A DNA stretch of 39,175 nucleotides from NCBI GenBank assembly GCA_022579005.1, contig MU401747.1, positions 1,138 through 40,312 of the forward strand, read 5' to 3'. Under the pieces are notes generated by a model that did no database searches, was not told the origin of the DNA, and worked only from the letters and a program-made list of their open reading frames with translations. The translations under genes and the position numbers were made by a program. Each line of letters starts with the position of its first letter. The first letter of the stretch is position 1. Positions 26,125 through 37,100 of this stretch are shown piece by piece. This stretch comes from Poronia punctata. Lineage: Eukaryota; Ascomycota; Sordariomycetes; Xylariales; Xylariaceae.

Positions 26125-26661
26125 TTCTTATAATTATTGCTTCTGTCTACTTTAATAAGTAATAAGTAACTGACTAAACACGCCCTAAATATAAAGGTTG
26201 TTAACTGTCTCCAAGCTGTGCCTCTTGGTCAAAAGCCAAAGTACTTTAGTCCCCGGAGGGAAACAATGTAACGTCAACCTGTTAGGACTATAAAGTGCTT
26301 GTCTCTGCCAATAAGGGAGTGTTTTATTCAATTCATAGTATATGTAGGTATATTTTATTCCTATGGTTAGTCTTGTGATAGGTGCGTGCATCTGTGCTCA
26401 CACCCCAATGCCGCCTTGTCATCTAAGTGCCGGTGCCTATTCTTACGTAGGGCTGGTATGCCGTACCTTGACACTGGCCGGTTGGGGTATTGTCATACGT
26501 TACACAGCCCGAGACAACTATCTAACCCATGTTAGACAGGTAACACCTGTTTTGCAGACTAGTCTAGACTCAAAGCGTCAAGTGGCATGCGGAATATTTG
26601 CCGTTGAATGGCAGCCTGGCAGCCCTGGTTAGATCAGGTCAAATAGCAAAAGGTACATATA
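26125..26661. other. Non-coding part of the gene island, no gene recognised
   Basis: Composition shifts to normal near 26125-26140. Open frames of 68 codons (26185-26391, minus) and 89 codons (26363-26632, plus) exist, but neither resembles a known protein and neither has introns or context supporting a gene. It ends at the 9-bp target duplication of the MULE-like element (26653-26661). Confidence 0.5.
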
Positions 26662-27520
26662 CGCCTCTAATTCCCGGCGCTGCTGTTTGTAGTATCTGGA
26701 CTATAACTTAAGCCTATTTAGGTAAAGTATGCGCTATACGCCTTATTCTAGCTACTGTTTAACTTAAAATAGATAATAAATAAAGCGCACTTTTAAAAAA
26801 AGGGCTGTAGATTTAAAACGTATAGTTAACTATTAAAACAAGTATATATTTATTACTTTACTTACTTACTTATTTTAATATTACTTACTTACTTACTTAC
26901 TTATTTACTTATTTAATTTTTTAACTTTATTACTTTTACTTTTTATTTAACTTATTAAACTATTAAACTTTATTAAAATAATATTATATATATATTATTT
27001 ATAGCTTTATTTATTTACTTGTTATTTTTTTATTTTATTTTACTTACTTTTAAAAATATTACATTAATTATAAAATATAAGGTTAAGCTAAACTAACTTT
27101 ATTAAGCTACTTACTTATTAACTTTTATATACTTTTTTTTACTTACTTATATATTAATAACTATATAAGTTACTTAAAAATTGTTTTATTAAAAGTATTA
27201 TAAGCTACTTTTTTATATAAAGCTATTTTGCTAGTAAAATAAGTGCAATGCTATTTTTTTAAAACTTTTAAACGTAAGAAATTATTAAACTTAGTAGTTT
27301 TTTAAAAAGTAGTTTTTAAAAAGTAGTATATTTGTTTATATTATATTAAAAAATGCTATACGTTTTAAAAATCTACATCTTTTTTTTTAAGGTATGCTTT
27401 GCTTGCTATACTGTTTAGGTTAAGCAGTAGCTAAAATAAAGCACATAGCGCGTACTTTACTTAATTAGGTTTAGGTTATAGTCCGGATACTACAAACAGC
27501 AGCGCTAGGAATCAGAGGCG
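26662..27520. mobile_element. MULE-like miniature element with 107-bp inverted repeats
   Basis: An 859-bp element. 26662-26768 and 27414-27520 are inverted copies of exactly 107 bp; by eye 92 positions match and 14 of 15 differences are transitions. The ends read cgcctct. The flanks are an exact 9-bp direct repeat, gtacatata (26653-26661 and 27521-27529). Long inverted repeats plus a 9-bp target duplication are the signature of Mutator-like (MULE) transposons. The core (26769-27413) is strongly AT-rich with no open frame, so the element is non-autonomous. Confidence 0.85.
26850..26920. repeat. TTAC tetranucleotide microsatellite
   Basis: Imperfect runs of ttac / ttat (tacttacttacttacttac and neighbours) inside the AT-rich core of the MULE-like element. 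It has the low complexity typical of AT-rich DNA and no further function is apparent. Confidence 0.7.
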
Positions 27521-27526
27521 GTACAT

Positions 27527-27576
27527 ATATCACCTTTAATTAGCCTACCCTAGGACGCCTGGCTAATAGGTGATAT
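27527..27576. repeat. 50-bp two-step palindrome
   Basis: atatcacc (27527-27534) pairs with ggtgatat (27569-27576), and attagcc (27539-27545) pairs with ggctaat (27561-27567), leaving a 15-base loop. It overlaps the right target duplication of the MULE-like element by three bases. It could form a cruciform or be a remnant of a tiny inverted-repeat element. No transcript-type terminator is implied in a fungus. Confidence 0.6.
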
Positions 27577-28872
27577 CTTTGAGTATGGTCGGCGTGAAAA
27601 GGATAGTTAAAATTGAAGGGCCATGTAGCCACTCATGCGCTGAGCTTGAAAGTACGTACCGGTATAGCCTCATATAAACCCGCCTGCAAATGAAGTACGC
27701 GGATGTGGGTAGATACATAAATATACATCAGGCCGCCGCTTACAAGGTGTAGTAAGTATTTATCTGGTGCTAGAATAGCCAACGCTTAGAGCCAGGGTAG
27801 AGTGGGTCATACTCTTTATACAGGTACTCGTAGTCAGGCTATGATTATGCCGACTCATAAACACGAGAGATCAATCTACCCAAGGGCCAAGGTTAATCTG
27901 CTTGGAAACCAGAGCTGCAGGGGAACATCTGAGGCGTATGCTGGAGGCGAATCCGATTGACTATTTTCGGCAACTACCTAGATAACCTAGCGTGCCTAGA
28001 AACTTTCTTGCAGGAGAAGTGCCGGGGGGTGGGGTTGATCCCTCCTCGAAAAGGAGAGTCAGTCGTTGTTGATGGTGTTATCACTTTTGGAAGGAAGCAA
28101 GTGTGAATACACGTGCCCCCTTCACTCGGGGTTTTCTTCGGTGCCCCAGGGTGCCAGGTCACTGATATTCCTAGGGTATCTGGCTCTAAGGCCCTAGATA
28201 CTATGTACAGCTAGAGTTCTTCGTGTGCGGCCTATGGCAGTACGCACGACATGCTCATCGGAACACGTATTTATTGCTAGACAATTACCTACAATTACCT
28301 ACGGGTGTCGTGCCGACCTGGTGCCTGGAGGGCCTGGGCAAAGCGCGGTGGAAAGCTTGCTGGGCTGACATTCATTTACGTCGGACAAAACAACTGGTGT
28401 CCAGTAGCTGGGTTATTGTGGGGTTCGGGATCTTGGAAAGGCGGAGGGGGCGAGGCGACGATCACTGGCGCCATTTGGACCTAGGTTGGCAGCTTACGCC
28501 AGGCTTAGAGATATTCAGAAGGGCTAGATAAAGTTAAGGGCCGAATCGCAGGACCTGCCAAGGGCCCATGTCCCCAGGCGATACCAGTCCCTGCTGCTGA
28601 GTCGCAAGTAAGCTTTGCAAGCCAAGCTTTTTGGATCTAGAGTCCTTCCTCTTGTGGCCATGCCGCCCTCCAACCAACAGCCTCATGAGCCCTTAGCGTT
28701 CCGCTCATCGTCATTACAACTTCTCCGCAACCCTGGCGGGACTACCTATATTTGGAGCTTCGTCCATCAGGATTCCCACTCCGCCATGGGTGGGTTATGG
28801 ATCATGCATGAGAGTCATGTAGCGACATCGAGCTGTTATACAGGCCCATCGGCCGTTGCCGCTTCAAAATGT
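27577..28872. other. Long intergenic region upstream of the protease gene
   Basis: About 1.3 kb of normal composition without a recognisable gene. Open frames at 27974-28162 (-), 28223-28531 (+, 102 codons) and 28615-28881 (+, 88 codons) have no familiar domain and look like chance frames. Candidate regulatory motifs include PacC-type GCCAAG at 27886-27891, 28557-28562 and 28621-28626, a CreA-type GTGGGG near 28418, and an AGATAA GATA-type site near 28526. These are common short words and support for any one is weak. Confidence 0.5.
28557..28626 (+). promoter_or_regulatory. Two GCCAAG (PacC-type) motifs upstream of the protease gene
   Basis: GCCAAG occurs at 28557-28562 and 28621-28626, about 370-440 bp before the start codon. 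GCCARG is the known binding word of the fungal pH regulator PacC, which controls secreted proteases in several fungi. A six-base word is expected by chance at this scale, so this is only a hint. Confidence 0.3.
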
Positions 28873-28995
28873 CATATATAAGTGAGTAGACCACGACGGC
28901 ATCTTCACTTAGCTTTTCAGAAGCACACAAGCTCGTCCATCTTCCCCCTCGTCGCCTTCTTTCTCCGCCTCTGTCTCTGTATCACGTTGTTGAAA
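28871..28995 (+). promoter_or_regulatory. Core promoter and pyrimidine-rich leader of the protease gene
   Basis: A TATA-like stretch, catatataag (28873-28882), lies about 115 bp before the start codon. It is followed by a C/T-rich run (about 28930-28980) of the kind that precedes transcription or translation starts in many ascomycete genes. An upstream in-frame ATG at 28882 overlaps the TATA-like stretch, so it is unlikely to be in the mRNA. Confidence 0.6.
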
Positions 28996-31232
28996 ATGAA
29001 ATCTTCTCTGGTCTATGGCCTTATGGGCGCATCGCTCCTGGCAGATGCCCACCCGAGTGCCAAACCCAAGCCTGGCTCCATCGTCGAATTGAAGACGAAT
29101 CTGGCCAAGTCTTCCCGCATCAAGACCAGCTCGCAATACGTCCACCACAAGTCAGTCAAGGCTGACAAGTCCTTGAAGCTCCTCAAGCGCGGGACCTACG
29201 TCGAGACGGCTACCGAGCTTGTCAAGAAGGTCCTTCCGAACGCCGAGTTCCGTCTTAAGAAGGACCACTACATCGGCAAGAATGGCATCGCCCATGTTTA
29301 CTTCCGCCAGACCGTGCACGGCATCGACGTTGGCAACGGTGATTTCAACGTCAACGTCAGTAGAGCCAGACATCGAGCCACGCGACCGTGCCACTGCTAA
29401 CAGTCCTCCAGATCGCCCCCGATGGAAGCATTCTGTCTTACGGACACTCTTTCTTCACCGGAAAGCAGCCCACCGTCAACCCCCTCCAAAAGAGGTCTTT
29501 CGGTGGGGCCGAGAAGGCGATCCAGGGGGTCATGAAGTCGCTCGGGCTACCCCTATCGGGCCAAGCTATCGCTGAGCCGCTCGAGGATCTCGAGGCCTAC
29601 GTCCTCAAGGGCATCTCTGGTGTTGTCAGTGAGCCCACTGCCCGCTTAGCTTACCTGATCAAGCCCGATGGCGACCTTGCCTTGTCCTGGAAGGTTGAGA
29701 CCAACATGGGCCGAAGCTGGCTTCACTCTTATGTAGACGCTATTACTGGCAAGGAGGTCTATGGCACTGTCGACTGGGTCTCAGATGCCACCTACAAGGT
29801 CTTGTGAGTCTTATGAGCAGGGATCCCTCCCTCGTGGATAGGCAGGGGATGCTAACCTCCGCGCAGCCCATGGGACGTGCGCAACCCCGAAGATGGGGAG
29901 CGCGAAGTCGTCGAGGACCCGGCAGATGAGTCTTCCCCATTCGGCTGGCACTCCGACGGCTCGAAGAATTATACTATTACCCAAGGAAACAATGCCCTGG
30001 CTCTCCAGGACTACTCCGGGGGCGGTGACTACTCGCCCGAAAGCGAGAGCCTTGAGTTTGAGTACGACGTCGACTTCAGCGAGAGCAATCCTGACAACTA
30101 CAAGGACGCTTCCGTCACCCAGCTGTTCTACACGGCCAATTACTACCATGATCTTCTTTACGAGCTAGGTTTCACCGAAGAGGCCGGGAACTTCCAGGCC
30201 GATAACAACGGGAAGGGCGGTGAAGAGGGCGACTACGTGATTCTCTCTGCCCAGGATTCCGATGGAACCGACAACGCTTGGTTCTCCACCCCTCCCGATG
30301 GGCAAAATGGTCAGATGGCTGTAAGTACCCCTCGAGCAGTTGGCGCGGGAGCTCGATCCACCTCGCGTTGTTGTCCGTCTAGGCTGAGATTGAACTGACA
30401 CTCTTGGGCACACAGATGTTTCTCTGGACTGAGTCCGACCCCGAGAGAGATTGCACGTTCGAGAAAGACGTTATCATCCACGAATACACCCACGGCCGTA
30501 AGTGTCCCTCGAGACGAGGACTGGGATCATCTACTGACTACGATATGATATAGTCTCCACTCGTCTGACTGGTGGTCCCTCCAACTCCGACTGCCTGGCT
30601 GAGGGCGAGGCCGGTGGAATGGGCGAGGGCTGGGGTGATTTCTACGGCATTGCTAACTCCCTTAAAGACGACTGGGAGCGCGATACCCCCGTCACCGTTG
30701 GTGCCTGGGTCTTCAACAGCGAGAATGGAATCCGCAGCGTTCCTTATACTAGCGACATGGAGGCCAATCCCAACACGTACGAGACCCTGAACGGCCAGAA
30801 CGAGGTCCACGACATCGGCGAGACGTGGACTACTGTCCTATGGGAAGTCCTATGGAACCTTGTTGACAAGCACGGCCGCAACAGCGGCCCTAAGCCCGAG
30901 TTTCAAGATGGTGTTCCCACAGACGGTAACTTCCTCACCCAGAAACTCGTCCTGGACGCAATGGCCCTGTAAGCCAGACCCTACCCACCTCCCCCCTACC
31001 AGACCTATTCTATGTATGGTGCTAAAGCTAATTATGTCCCAGCCAACCCTGTAACCCTACCTTCGTTTCTGCCCGCGATGCCATTCTGGACGCCGATGAG
31101 GCCCTGACCGGTGGCGATAATGCCTGCGAGATCTGGACTGCTTTCGCGAAGCGCGGTGTTGGAAAGGATGCCGATTCTGATGGTGTTACCTCGCGCACTG
31201 CCAGCTTCGACGTCCCTGAGGATGTCTGCTAG
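28996..31232 (+). CDS. Secreted M36 metallopeptidase (fungalysin), six exons
   Basis: Encodes a 630-residue zinc endopeptidase of family M36 (fungalysin), which is secreted as a zymogen and degrades extracellular proteins. Exons: 28996-29355, 29412-29803, 29867-30320, 30416-30497, 30554-30968, 31043-31232. The introns are 56, 63, 95, 56 and 74 bp, all GT...AG, the first two with a gctaac branch site; the frame stays open to TAG. Domains: signal peptide about 1-18 ([18 protein letters not shown]); FTP propeptide about 67-120 with the [16 protein letters not shown] signature; rest of the propeptide to about 245; catalytic domain from about ATYKVFPW. Zinc site: HEYTH at 424-428 and third ligand E454 in [10 protein letters not shown], 30 residues after the first His, the usual fungalysin spacing. 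Length is typical. The start was chosen because it gives a signal peptide; the in-frame ATG at 28882 would add 38 residues ahead of it. No RIP-type stops are present. Close relatives are called MEP, but I cannot tell which paralogue this is. Confidence 0.97.
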
Positions 31233-31420
31233 GGTAGAGAACCTATTAGGTACTAGACAAGGTAGCATGGGGACGGGTATACCCGGTCGATGGCGAGAAG
31301 GTATGAGAAAGGGGAATCATGCACTGTTTCTATTATATACAGACGAGGGGCGTAGGATAGATTGTACATATTGGCCTGTACCTAGGCATAGATGTAAATA
31401 GTTTACGTTACAACTTGATA
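31233..31420 (+). other. Probable 3' UTR of the protease gene
   Basis: Normal-composition sequence after the stop codon with AT-rich and TGTA-type words (tgtacatatt about 31362, tgtaaata 31393-31400) that could act in 3' end formation. No canonical AATAAA is seen, which is common in fungi. Confidence 0.4.
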
Positions 31421-32096
31421 AACGGGCTTCCCGTCCGCTTTAGACCAACTATAATCCGAGTCCGAGTAACGCTTTGGTGCGATAGGCTAGATATCTCCGC
31501 TGTCGTCCCTGGAGATGCTGGTACCCACCGGCTATTTGACCGGCACCTGTGCCGTCCGGGGATTGTTGCTCGGCTGAGAAACAATGTGTCAGGCGGAGGA
31601 AACTAGCTTTGGTGGGCGGTTTCCAATTCTTCTGGAGCACCCACACCGTGGACTCGGACTCGTGAGCCCCACGCGTGACTATGCCTCCAGGCCATAAGAT
31701 AACAGAGTGCTGGGAAGAATCTGCAGATCTATCCTGCCCCGCCGGCCAGCTCCGGCTCTAGTCACCAATCAACCGTCTTGCGCGTTATAGTTAATCCAAC
31801 GATATAATGGTCAGGTACGAGACGTAAAAATTAAGAGAGAGGTTCCTAACAAGGCACCCATCCGGCCGCCAGCAGCCGGCAACGAAGAAGTGGATCATGT
31901 ATATTTCCCACTTTAGTAGCACTATACACGGTAATGCATGCTTCATTGCCGACACCTCAAGATACGTTGATAACCGCACACTATTGCCAACTTCAGGTAA
32001 ATACTGAAAAGCAGTGGCTGCCATGAAGCCATTGAGAACTTCCTGCCCCCCCCCAAGGGCCCCTAGGACTTGGGGTTGAGCCCGGCTTTTCTGGTA
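31421..32096. other. Downstream intergenic region, no gene recognised
   Basis: About 680 bp of normal composition. Short frames (31415-31606 plus, 31449-31646 minus, 31791-32102 minus) show no known domain. It contains an inverted pair, cgagtccgagt (31457-31467) with actcggactcg (31652-31662), and a C homopolymer around 32045-32054. It ends at the TA target of the next miniature element. Confidence 0.5.
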
Positions 32097-32939
32097 AGCC
32101 AAAGCACCTAGCTACGCACCAACCCCCTTACGCACCAGGTTTTCCTATACAAAATCGCTAAAAACGACCCTTGCAAACAACGTCAATAAAATAGCTATTG
32201 CATTTAAATATTTAAATTAGCTTTATTACTTAATTATACATTAGGATTAGGTTAAATTTTATTTTTTTAATTTTTTTATAAAGCAGAATTTAAGTTTAAA
32301 TATTAGAAATTTAAAGGTATATTAATTTACTATATAGTTTATATATAAAACTATATACTTTTGTTTTTTAGCTATAATTAATTAAATAAAATAGCTATAA
32401 GCTTGCTTTTTTTAAATTAAAATATAATAAAATACAGTGTATTTTAGTAAAAAAAGGTGTTTTGTTATTTTATTTACTAGCTTTTATACTTTATTTATAT
32501 TTAAAATATATATATTTTTATACCTTGTCTTTTACTTTTTAATATTTAAAGCGCTAGTACATAGGACAATAAAGCCTTTCTATTTAAAATAAAATAAACT
32601 AATTTTTGCTAAATTTTAGTTTTAAAATAGCAAGTTTATAGCTATTTTATTTAATTAATTATAGCTAAAAAACAAAAGTACTTAGTTTTATATATAAACT
32701 ATATAGTAAATTAATATACCTTTAAATTTCTAATATTTAAACTTAAATTCTGCTTTATAAAAAAATCAAAAAAATAAAATTTAACCTAATCCTAATATAT
32801 AATTAAGTAATAAAGCTAATTTAAATATTTAAATGCAATAGCTATTTTATTAACGTTGTTTGCAAGGGTCGTTTTTAGCGATTTTGTATAGGAAAACCTG
32901 GTGCGTAAAGGGGTTAGTGCGTAGCTAGGTGCTTTAGCT
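32097..32939. mobile_element. Fot1/pogo-like miniature element with 311-bp inverted repeats
   Basis: An 843-bp element. Arms 32097-32407 and 32629-32939 are inverted copies of exactly 311 bp with about 8 differences by eye (about 97% identical). It is flanked by TA on both sides (32095-32096, 32940-32941), the target duplication of Tc1/mariner-pogo transposons. The ends begin agc(c/t)aaagcacctagc and run into a C-rich stretch; Fot1-type ends, as I recall them, are similar in character (starting AGT and containing AAGCACC). The outer ~90 bp of each arm has normal composition; the rest is AT-rich. The 221-bp core codes for nothing, so it is non-autonomous. Because tgg precedes TA on both sides, the true end could be up to 5 bp further out. 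Confidence 0.85.
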
Positions 32940-32941
32940 TA

Positions 32942-33525
32942 CCACTGCCCCTGCCCTTATACTTACAGTAGCGTTATGCAAAGTGTTAAAGCTAATATTT
33001 AAACTAACAGGTTATTAAACCAGGTAAAATTAATAGGATGCCTATATAGTAAAAGAGATATAGTTATAATAAGGATTTTTTTATAATAAGAAAATAACCT
33101 CTTTTTAAAGGTTTTCTTTTACTTATTTAATATAAAAAAGTTTATAGTAAAACAACTAATTTCTTTTAATATATAATATAATTTATTATATATTTTCTTA
33201 GTGTTAAGTAAGCTTTAATAATTAAAGATTTTAGTTATTTATTATAATTATTAAAATATAATAAATAAAATAATTTAGCTATTATAATATTAATTATAAA
33301 AATTATTTTAACTTGTTTAAAGGATTTTTATACTTAAAATAAAAAGTTTAAGTTTAAAGCCAGGCTTTTAAGCTATAAAATCTTAAAATTAGTAAATTTA
33401 TTAAAAAGCTTATTTAAAGGCTTGTTTAAAAAACTTAAAGCAGCTTTAATAAAGCTTAAATTTGTTTTAAAATCCTTTTTAAAAATAGTTAATTTAATAA
33501 CTTAAACATTATTATAAAGATTTTT
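32942..33525. other. Unassigned AT-rich stretch right of the island
   Basis: After about 60 bp of mixed composition the sequence becomes strongly AT-rich. No open frame, and no match by eye to family A or B LTRs. It probably belongs to another decayed repeat. Confidence 0.45.
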
Positions 33526-33900
33526 AAAAACGTAAAAAGCAACTTTGTTTTTATTATAAAATAATAGAAGTATAATAAAGTATTTATACTTATACTTATT
33601 ATAAGACTTATTAATATAAAACTTATATAAGTAGTAATATTATATTAACTATTTATTAAAGCTTAGCTAGTTATAACCTTTTTTAAAAACTAGTTAACTT
33701 TTATAACTTAAAAGTTACTTATAAAGTTTTTTAAAAACGTAAAAAGCAACTTTGTTTTTATTATAAAATAGAAAAAGTATAATAAAGTATTTATATATAT
33801 ACTTATTACAAGACTTATTAGCATATAAACTATATAAGTGCTAATATTATATTAACTATTTATTAAAGCTTAGCTAGTTATAACCTTTTTTAATTTTTCT
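33526..33900. repeat. 207-bp tandem duplication spanning a family B LTR start
   Basis: aaaaacgtaaaaagcaact starts at both 33526 and 33733, and tataataaag (the family B LTR start) occurs at both 33571 and 33778, giving a period of 207 bp. The first unit holds about 45 bp of flank plus roughly the first 120 bp of the LTR. The second continues into the full LTR. The copies differ at scattered positions. Confidence 0.8.
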
Positions 33901-34120
33901 AGCTTGCTTAGTTACTTATTTAGTTTTTTAAATAAAGGTTATTTAATATACTTAGTTTTTAAAATTGCTAGCAATATTACTTTATAACTAACTTATTATT
34001 TTAAGCTTTATACTCTTTTATTTATATATTTTTAAGTTATAATGCAATATTTAGCAAAAAGATTTAAACTAAAAACTAAGTATAGTTTATAACTACTAAG
34101 CAAATAACTAGCAATAATAT
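33778..34120 (+). mobile_element. Family B element, 5' LTR and start, cut by family A copy 3
   Basis: 33778-34012 is a family B LTR of exactly 235 bp in plus orientation. It is followed by about 108 bp of the family B 5' internal sequence (ttttaagttataatgc... aaactaagtatagtttataa), matching the minus strand of 23470-23360. The sequence breaks at 34120, where a family A LTR starts. The remainder would lie beyond the family A copy, outside the window. Confidence 0.85.
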
Positions 34121-37100
34121 TAATATAACGTGTTATAAAGAACTTAAAATAGGTCTTTATACATGTAAATTAAATATTTATAGATTAAAGAAAGTACTAG
34201 CGCCTTATATTAATTACTTATATTATAAGTAATTAATTTTAGCTCTTTTAAATACTTTCTTTTTTTAATAATTAATTTATAAAATTTACTATACTACCTT
34301 ATAACTTTCTTTACTAAACAGTATAATAAGTTAACTAAATTAATATAACTAAAATTTTATTTATAGTTTATTTTCTTTTTTTATAGTAGTAGCTAGGTAG
34401 AAATTAAGTATATTATCTTTTAAAAGCTAAATACTTAATTTATACCTTTTTAAAACTATAAAGCTTAAATAAAGTAATACTATAAAAGCTGTTTTTAAAA
34501 CTTTTTATATTACTATTAAATTAAAACCTAGTTAAAGTTAGTTTTTAAAATCTTTTTAATTAGTAACTTAATTATAGTTAGCTATGCTTTTTTGCTTTAA
34601 GTAAACCTTTTATAAATAAGTTAAATTACTTATAAATATCTTTACTCTTTTTAATACTACTATTTAGTTTAATTATAAATTTACCTTTTATTTAATTTTT
34701 ATACAATAAATAAATATAATAAAAGCAGTACTAGTAACCTTGCTATTTTAACCTAATTTAATAATAAGAAAAATTAAGCTATAAATTAAAAATATAACTT
34801 ATAGTAAACACTTTAAAACTGCTAAACTAATTTTATAACTTTTAAACTTATAATCTTTAGCTTTAAACTTTTTTTTAAAGGTAATTTAAATATAATAAAC
34901 TATAAAAAGTTAAAAAAACAAGTTAAACAATAAAGCTAATAAAAAGTAAGTAAATTAAAATTAAGAAAAATAAAAGGAATTTAAAAACAAGTTTTTAATA
35001 TTATTAACTACTTAACAAACTAAGTAAAATTCTTTTTTTAATAAATATAAACTTTAAATAAAAATGTACAAGCTATAATAAGTAAAAGAAACTAGTTAAT
35101 TTAAGCTACTTAAAGTAAGCTTATAATATTAAAACTGTAAGCATTAATATAAGCATATTAACTAAAATAAATATAAAAGCTAATATTAGTAATAGTAATA
35201 CAAAATAGCTTAACTAAGCTTTATTTAATATATAACTACTACGTTTTAAACTTAACTTTTATAAATAACAAAAAGTTTTATAAAACAATTTTAAAACTTT
35301 AAAAGCTTTTTTAAAAGTTTTATAAATTTAGCTAATTTTAATAACTATTATAAAATTATAAACCATTTATTATATATTAACTTAATATTAATAAAACATA
35401 CTTTATTAAAAAATAATTGCTTATAAGTTTAATTTGCTAATTTACTAATTTAATATATAGTTAAATTAATAAATAACTAATAAAGTATAATCTTTAAAAG
35501 TTATTTTAATTATATAAAAAAACGCAATACTTAACTTTATATATAAAGTTAAGCTTTAAATTATTAAAACAATAGTAACCTTTTAAAAGAACGATTAAAA
35601 CTAATAAGTATAATAAAGCAACTAAGTTTAATAAAACTATTTAATAACTTAAAACTATTAAATGTTTAAAAAGCAATAAATATCTTTTTAAATTTTAATA
35701 TTACTATTTAATATAAACATTAATAATTAAAAAATATAAGTTAAAAAAGAAAATATTAGTACTTTTATACTAACTTTTAAAAACTTAAAAAACTTTAATT
35801 AAGTTAATAAAAAAGAAAACACTATTTATATTAATATATAGGCCTTTATTAATTAAGTTAATATAAATTTAAAAAGCGGTAAAAGTAGTATTTATAAAAA
35901 TTAACTAATATATTTATAGCTTACTTTATTAAAAAGCTATAGCTTATTAGTAAAATTAAGTTTTTATAGTTAAAAAAGTAATGCTTTTAAAATAAAAGTA
36001 TTATAATTATAATAAACAAGCTATACTAACATTTTATTATAGCTTTAAATATTGCTACTAAGCAAAGAAATTTATTATAGCTTAAACTTAAAATATTATA
36101 TATAATAAAAACGCTTTAAAAAGGTACTTTTTTAAAAAAGCTTAAATATATTAAAGTAAGTTATTCTTTAGCAAGTAATAACTTTAATTAAATAAAAGTA
36201 GTTATAATAGTATAGTTAGCTATAAACGTTGCTTTAAAGTAAAATGTACTTATACTTAATTAAAAAAAGGCCTTTTAATAAATACTTCAAGCTTTGTGCT
36301 TATAAGAAAGCTATACATTTATTAGTATTTAAGTTTACATATTTTTAGGTATTTTTAAAAAGGCGGCTTAATGATTTTTTAAAAACTAATTAAATAGTAA
36401 AAGCAATAATAAAAGCAAAAGCTGCTAGTATAATAAATATAATAATACGCGTAATAAAAGTTATAACTAGAATAATAATTTAGTTATTATAAAAAAAACC
36501 CTAATTTAAAAATAAAAGCAAAATAAAAAGGAGTTATAAAATAAAAATAAATCTAAAAATAAAAACAAACTAAAAATATTTTAACTTAGTGAAAAGAAAA
36601 GTTTAACTATAAATCTAACTTAAATAAAAGTTTAATAAATTTATTAACTAGTAACTTTTTAAATTTAAAGTTAAATAAAGCATTTATAGTTTTTAATTAT
36701 AATACTTATTATAAGCATTATAGTAATATATTTTAAAAATCTTTAAAAAATGTTATAGCTAAAAATATACCTATAAACTTATAAGTTATATAATATTTTA
36801 TTTTAAAGCTACTAAAGAAAACTTGCTTAAAATATCACTAGTTATTTAAATTATAAAATCAATTATTTAACCACTTAAAGTAATAGTAAAAGAAATGCTA
36901 AATTTAAGTTTAAAATATATAAACAAATATTATATTATTAAGTTTACTACTATAAGACTTAGAAAACTTAATATTTAGATTATTATAATTTTAAAAACTT
37001 AAATAAAAAAATGTATTAGTTAATTATAATATTTTTACTTACATGTTTTAGTTTGCTTTAAACTTAAATTTTTAAAAACAAGTATTTGCTTTAATACTAA

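Noticed and set aside
26185..26632. Two overlapping open frames (68 and 89 codons) at the left end of the island
   Set aside because: No known motif and opposite strands overlapping; not supported as genes.
28020..28080. Short hairpins (for example around ctcctcgaaaaggag) as a possible tRNA or small RNA
   Set aside because: No tRNA T-arm or cloverleaf pattern and no other RNA family signature.
27974..28162. 62-codon minus-strand open frame
   Set aside because: Low-information sequence in an intergenic region with no domain or conserved start context.
28223..28531. 102-codon open frame upstream of the protease
   Set aside because: No recognisable domain, no intron or promoter context, and composition no different from surrounding intergenic DNA; read as a chance frame.
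28615..28881. 88-codon open frame directly before the protease
   Set aside because: It covers the promoter region and resembles no protein I know; likely chance.
28882..28995. Upstream in-frame ATG that would add 38 residues to the protease
   Set aside because: It overlaps the TATA-like stretch and would bury the signal peptide behind a basic extension; the ATG at 28996 gives a normal secreted fungalysin.
31791..32102. 103-codon minus-strand open frame at the right end of the island
   Set aside because: It runs into the Fot1-like element boundary and has no recognisable domain.
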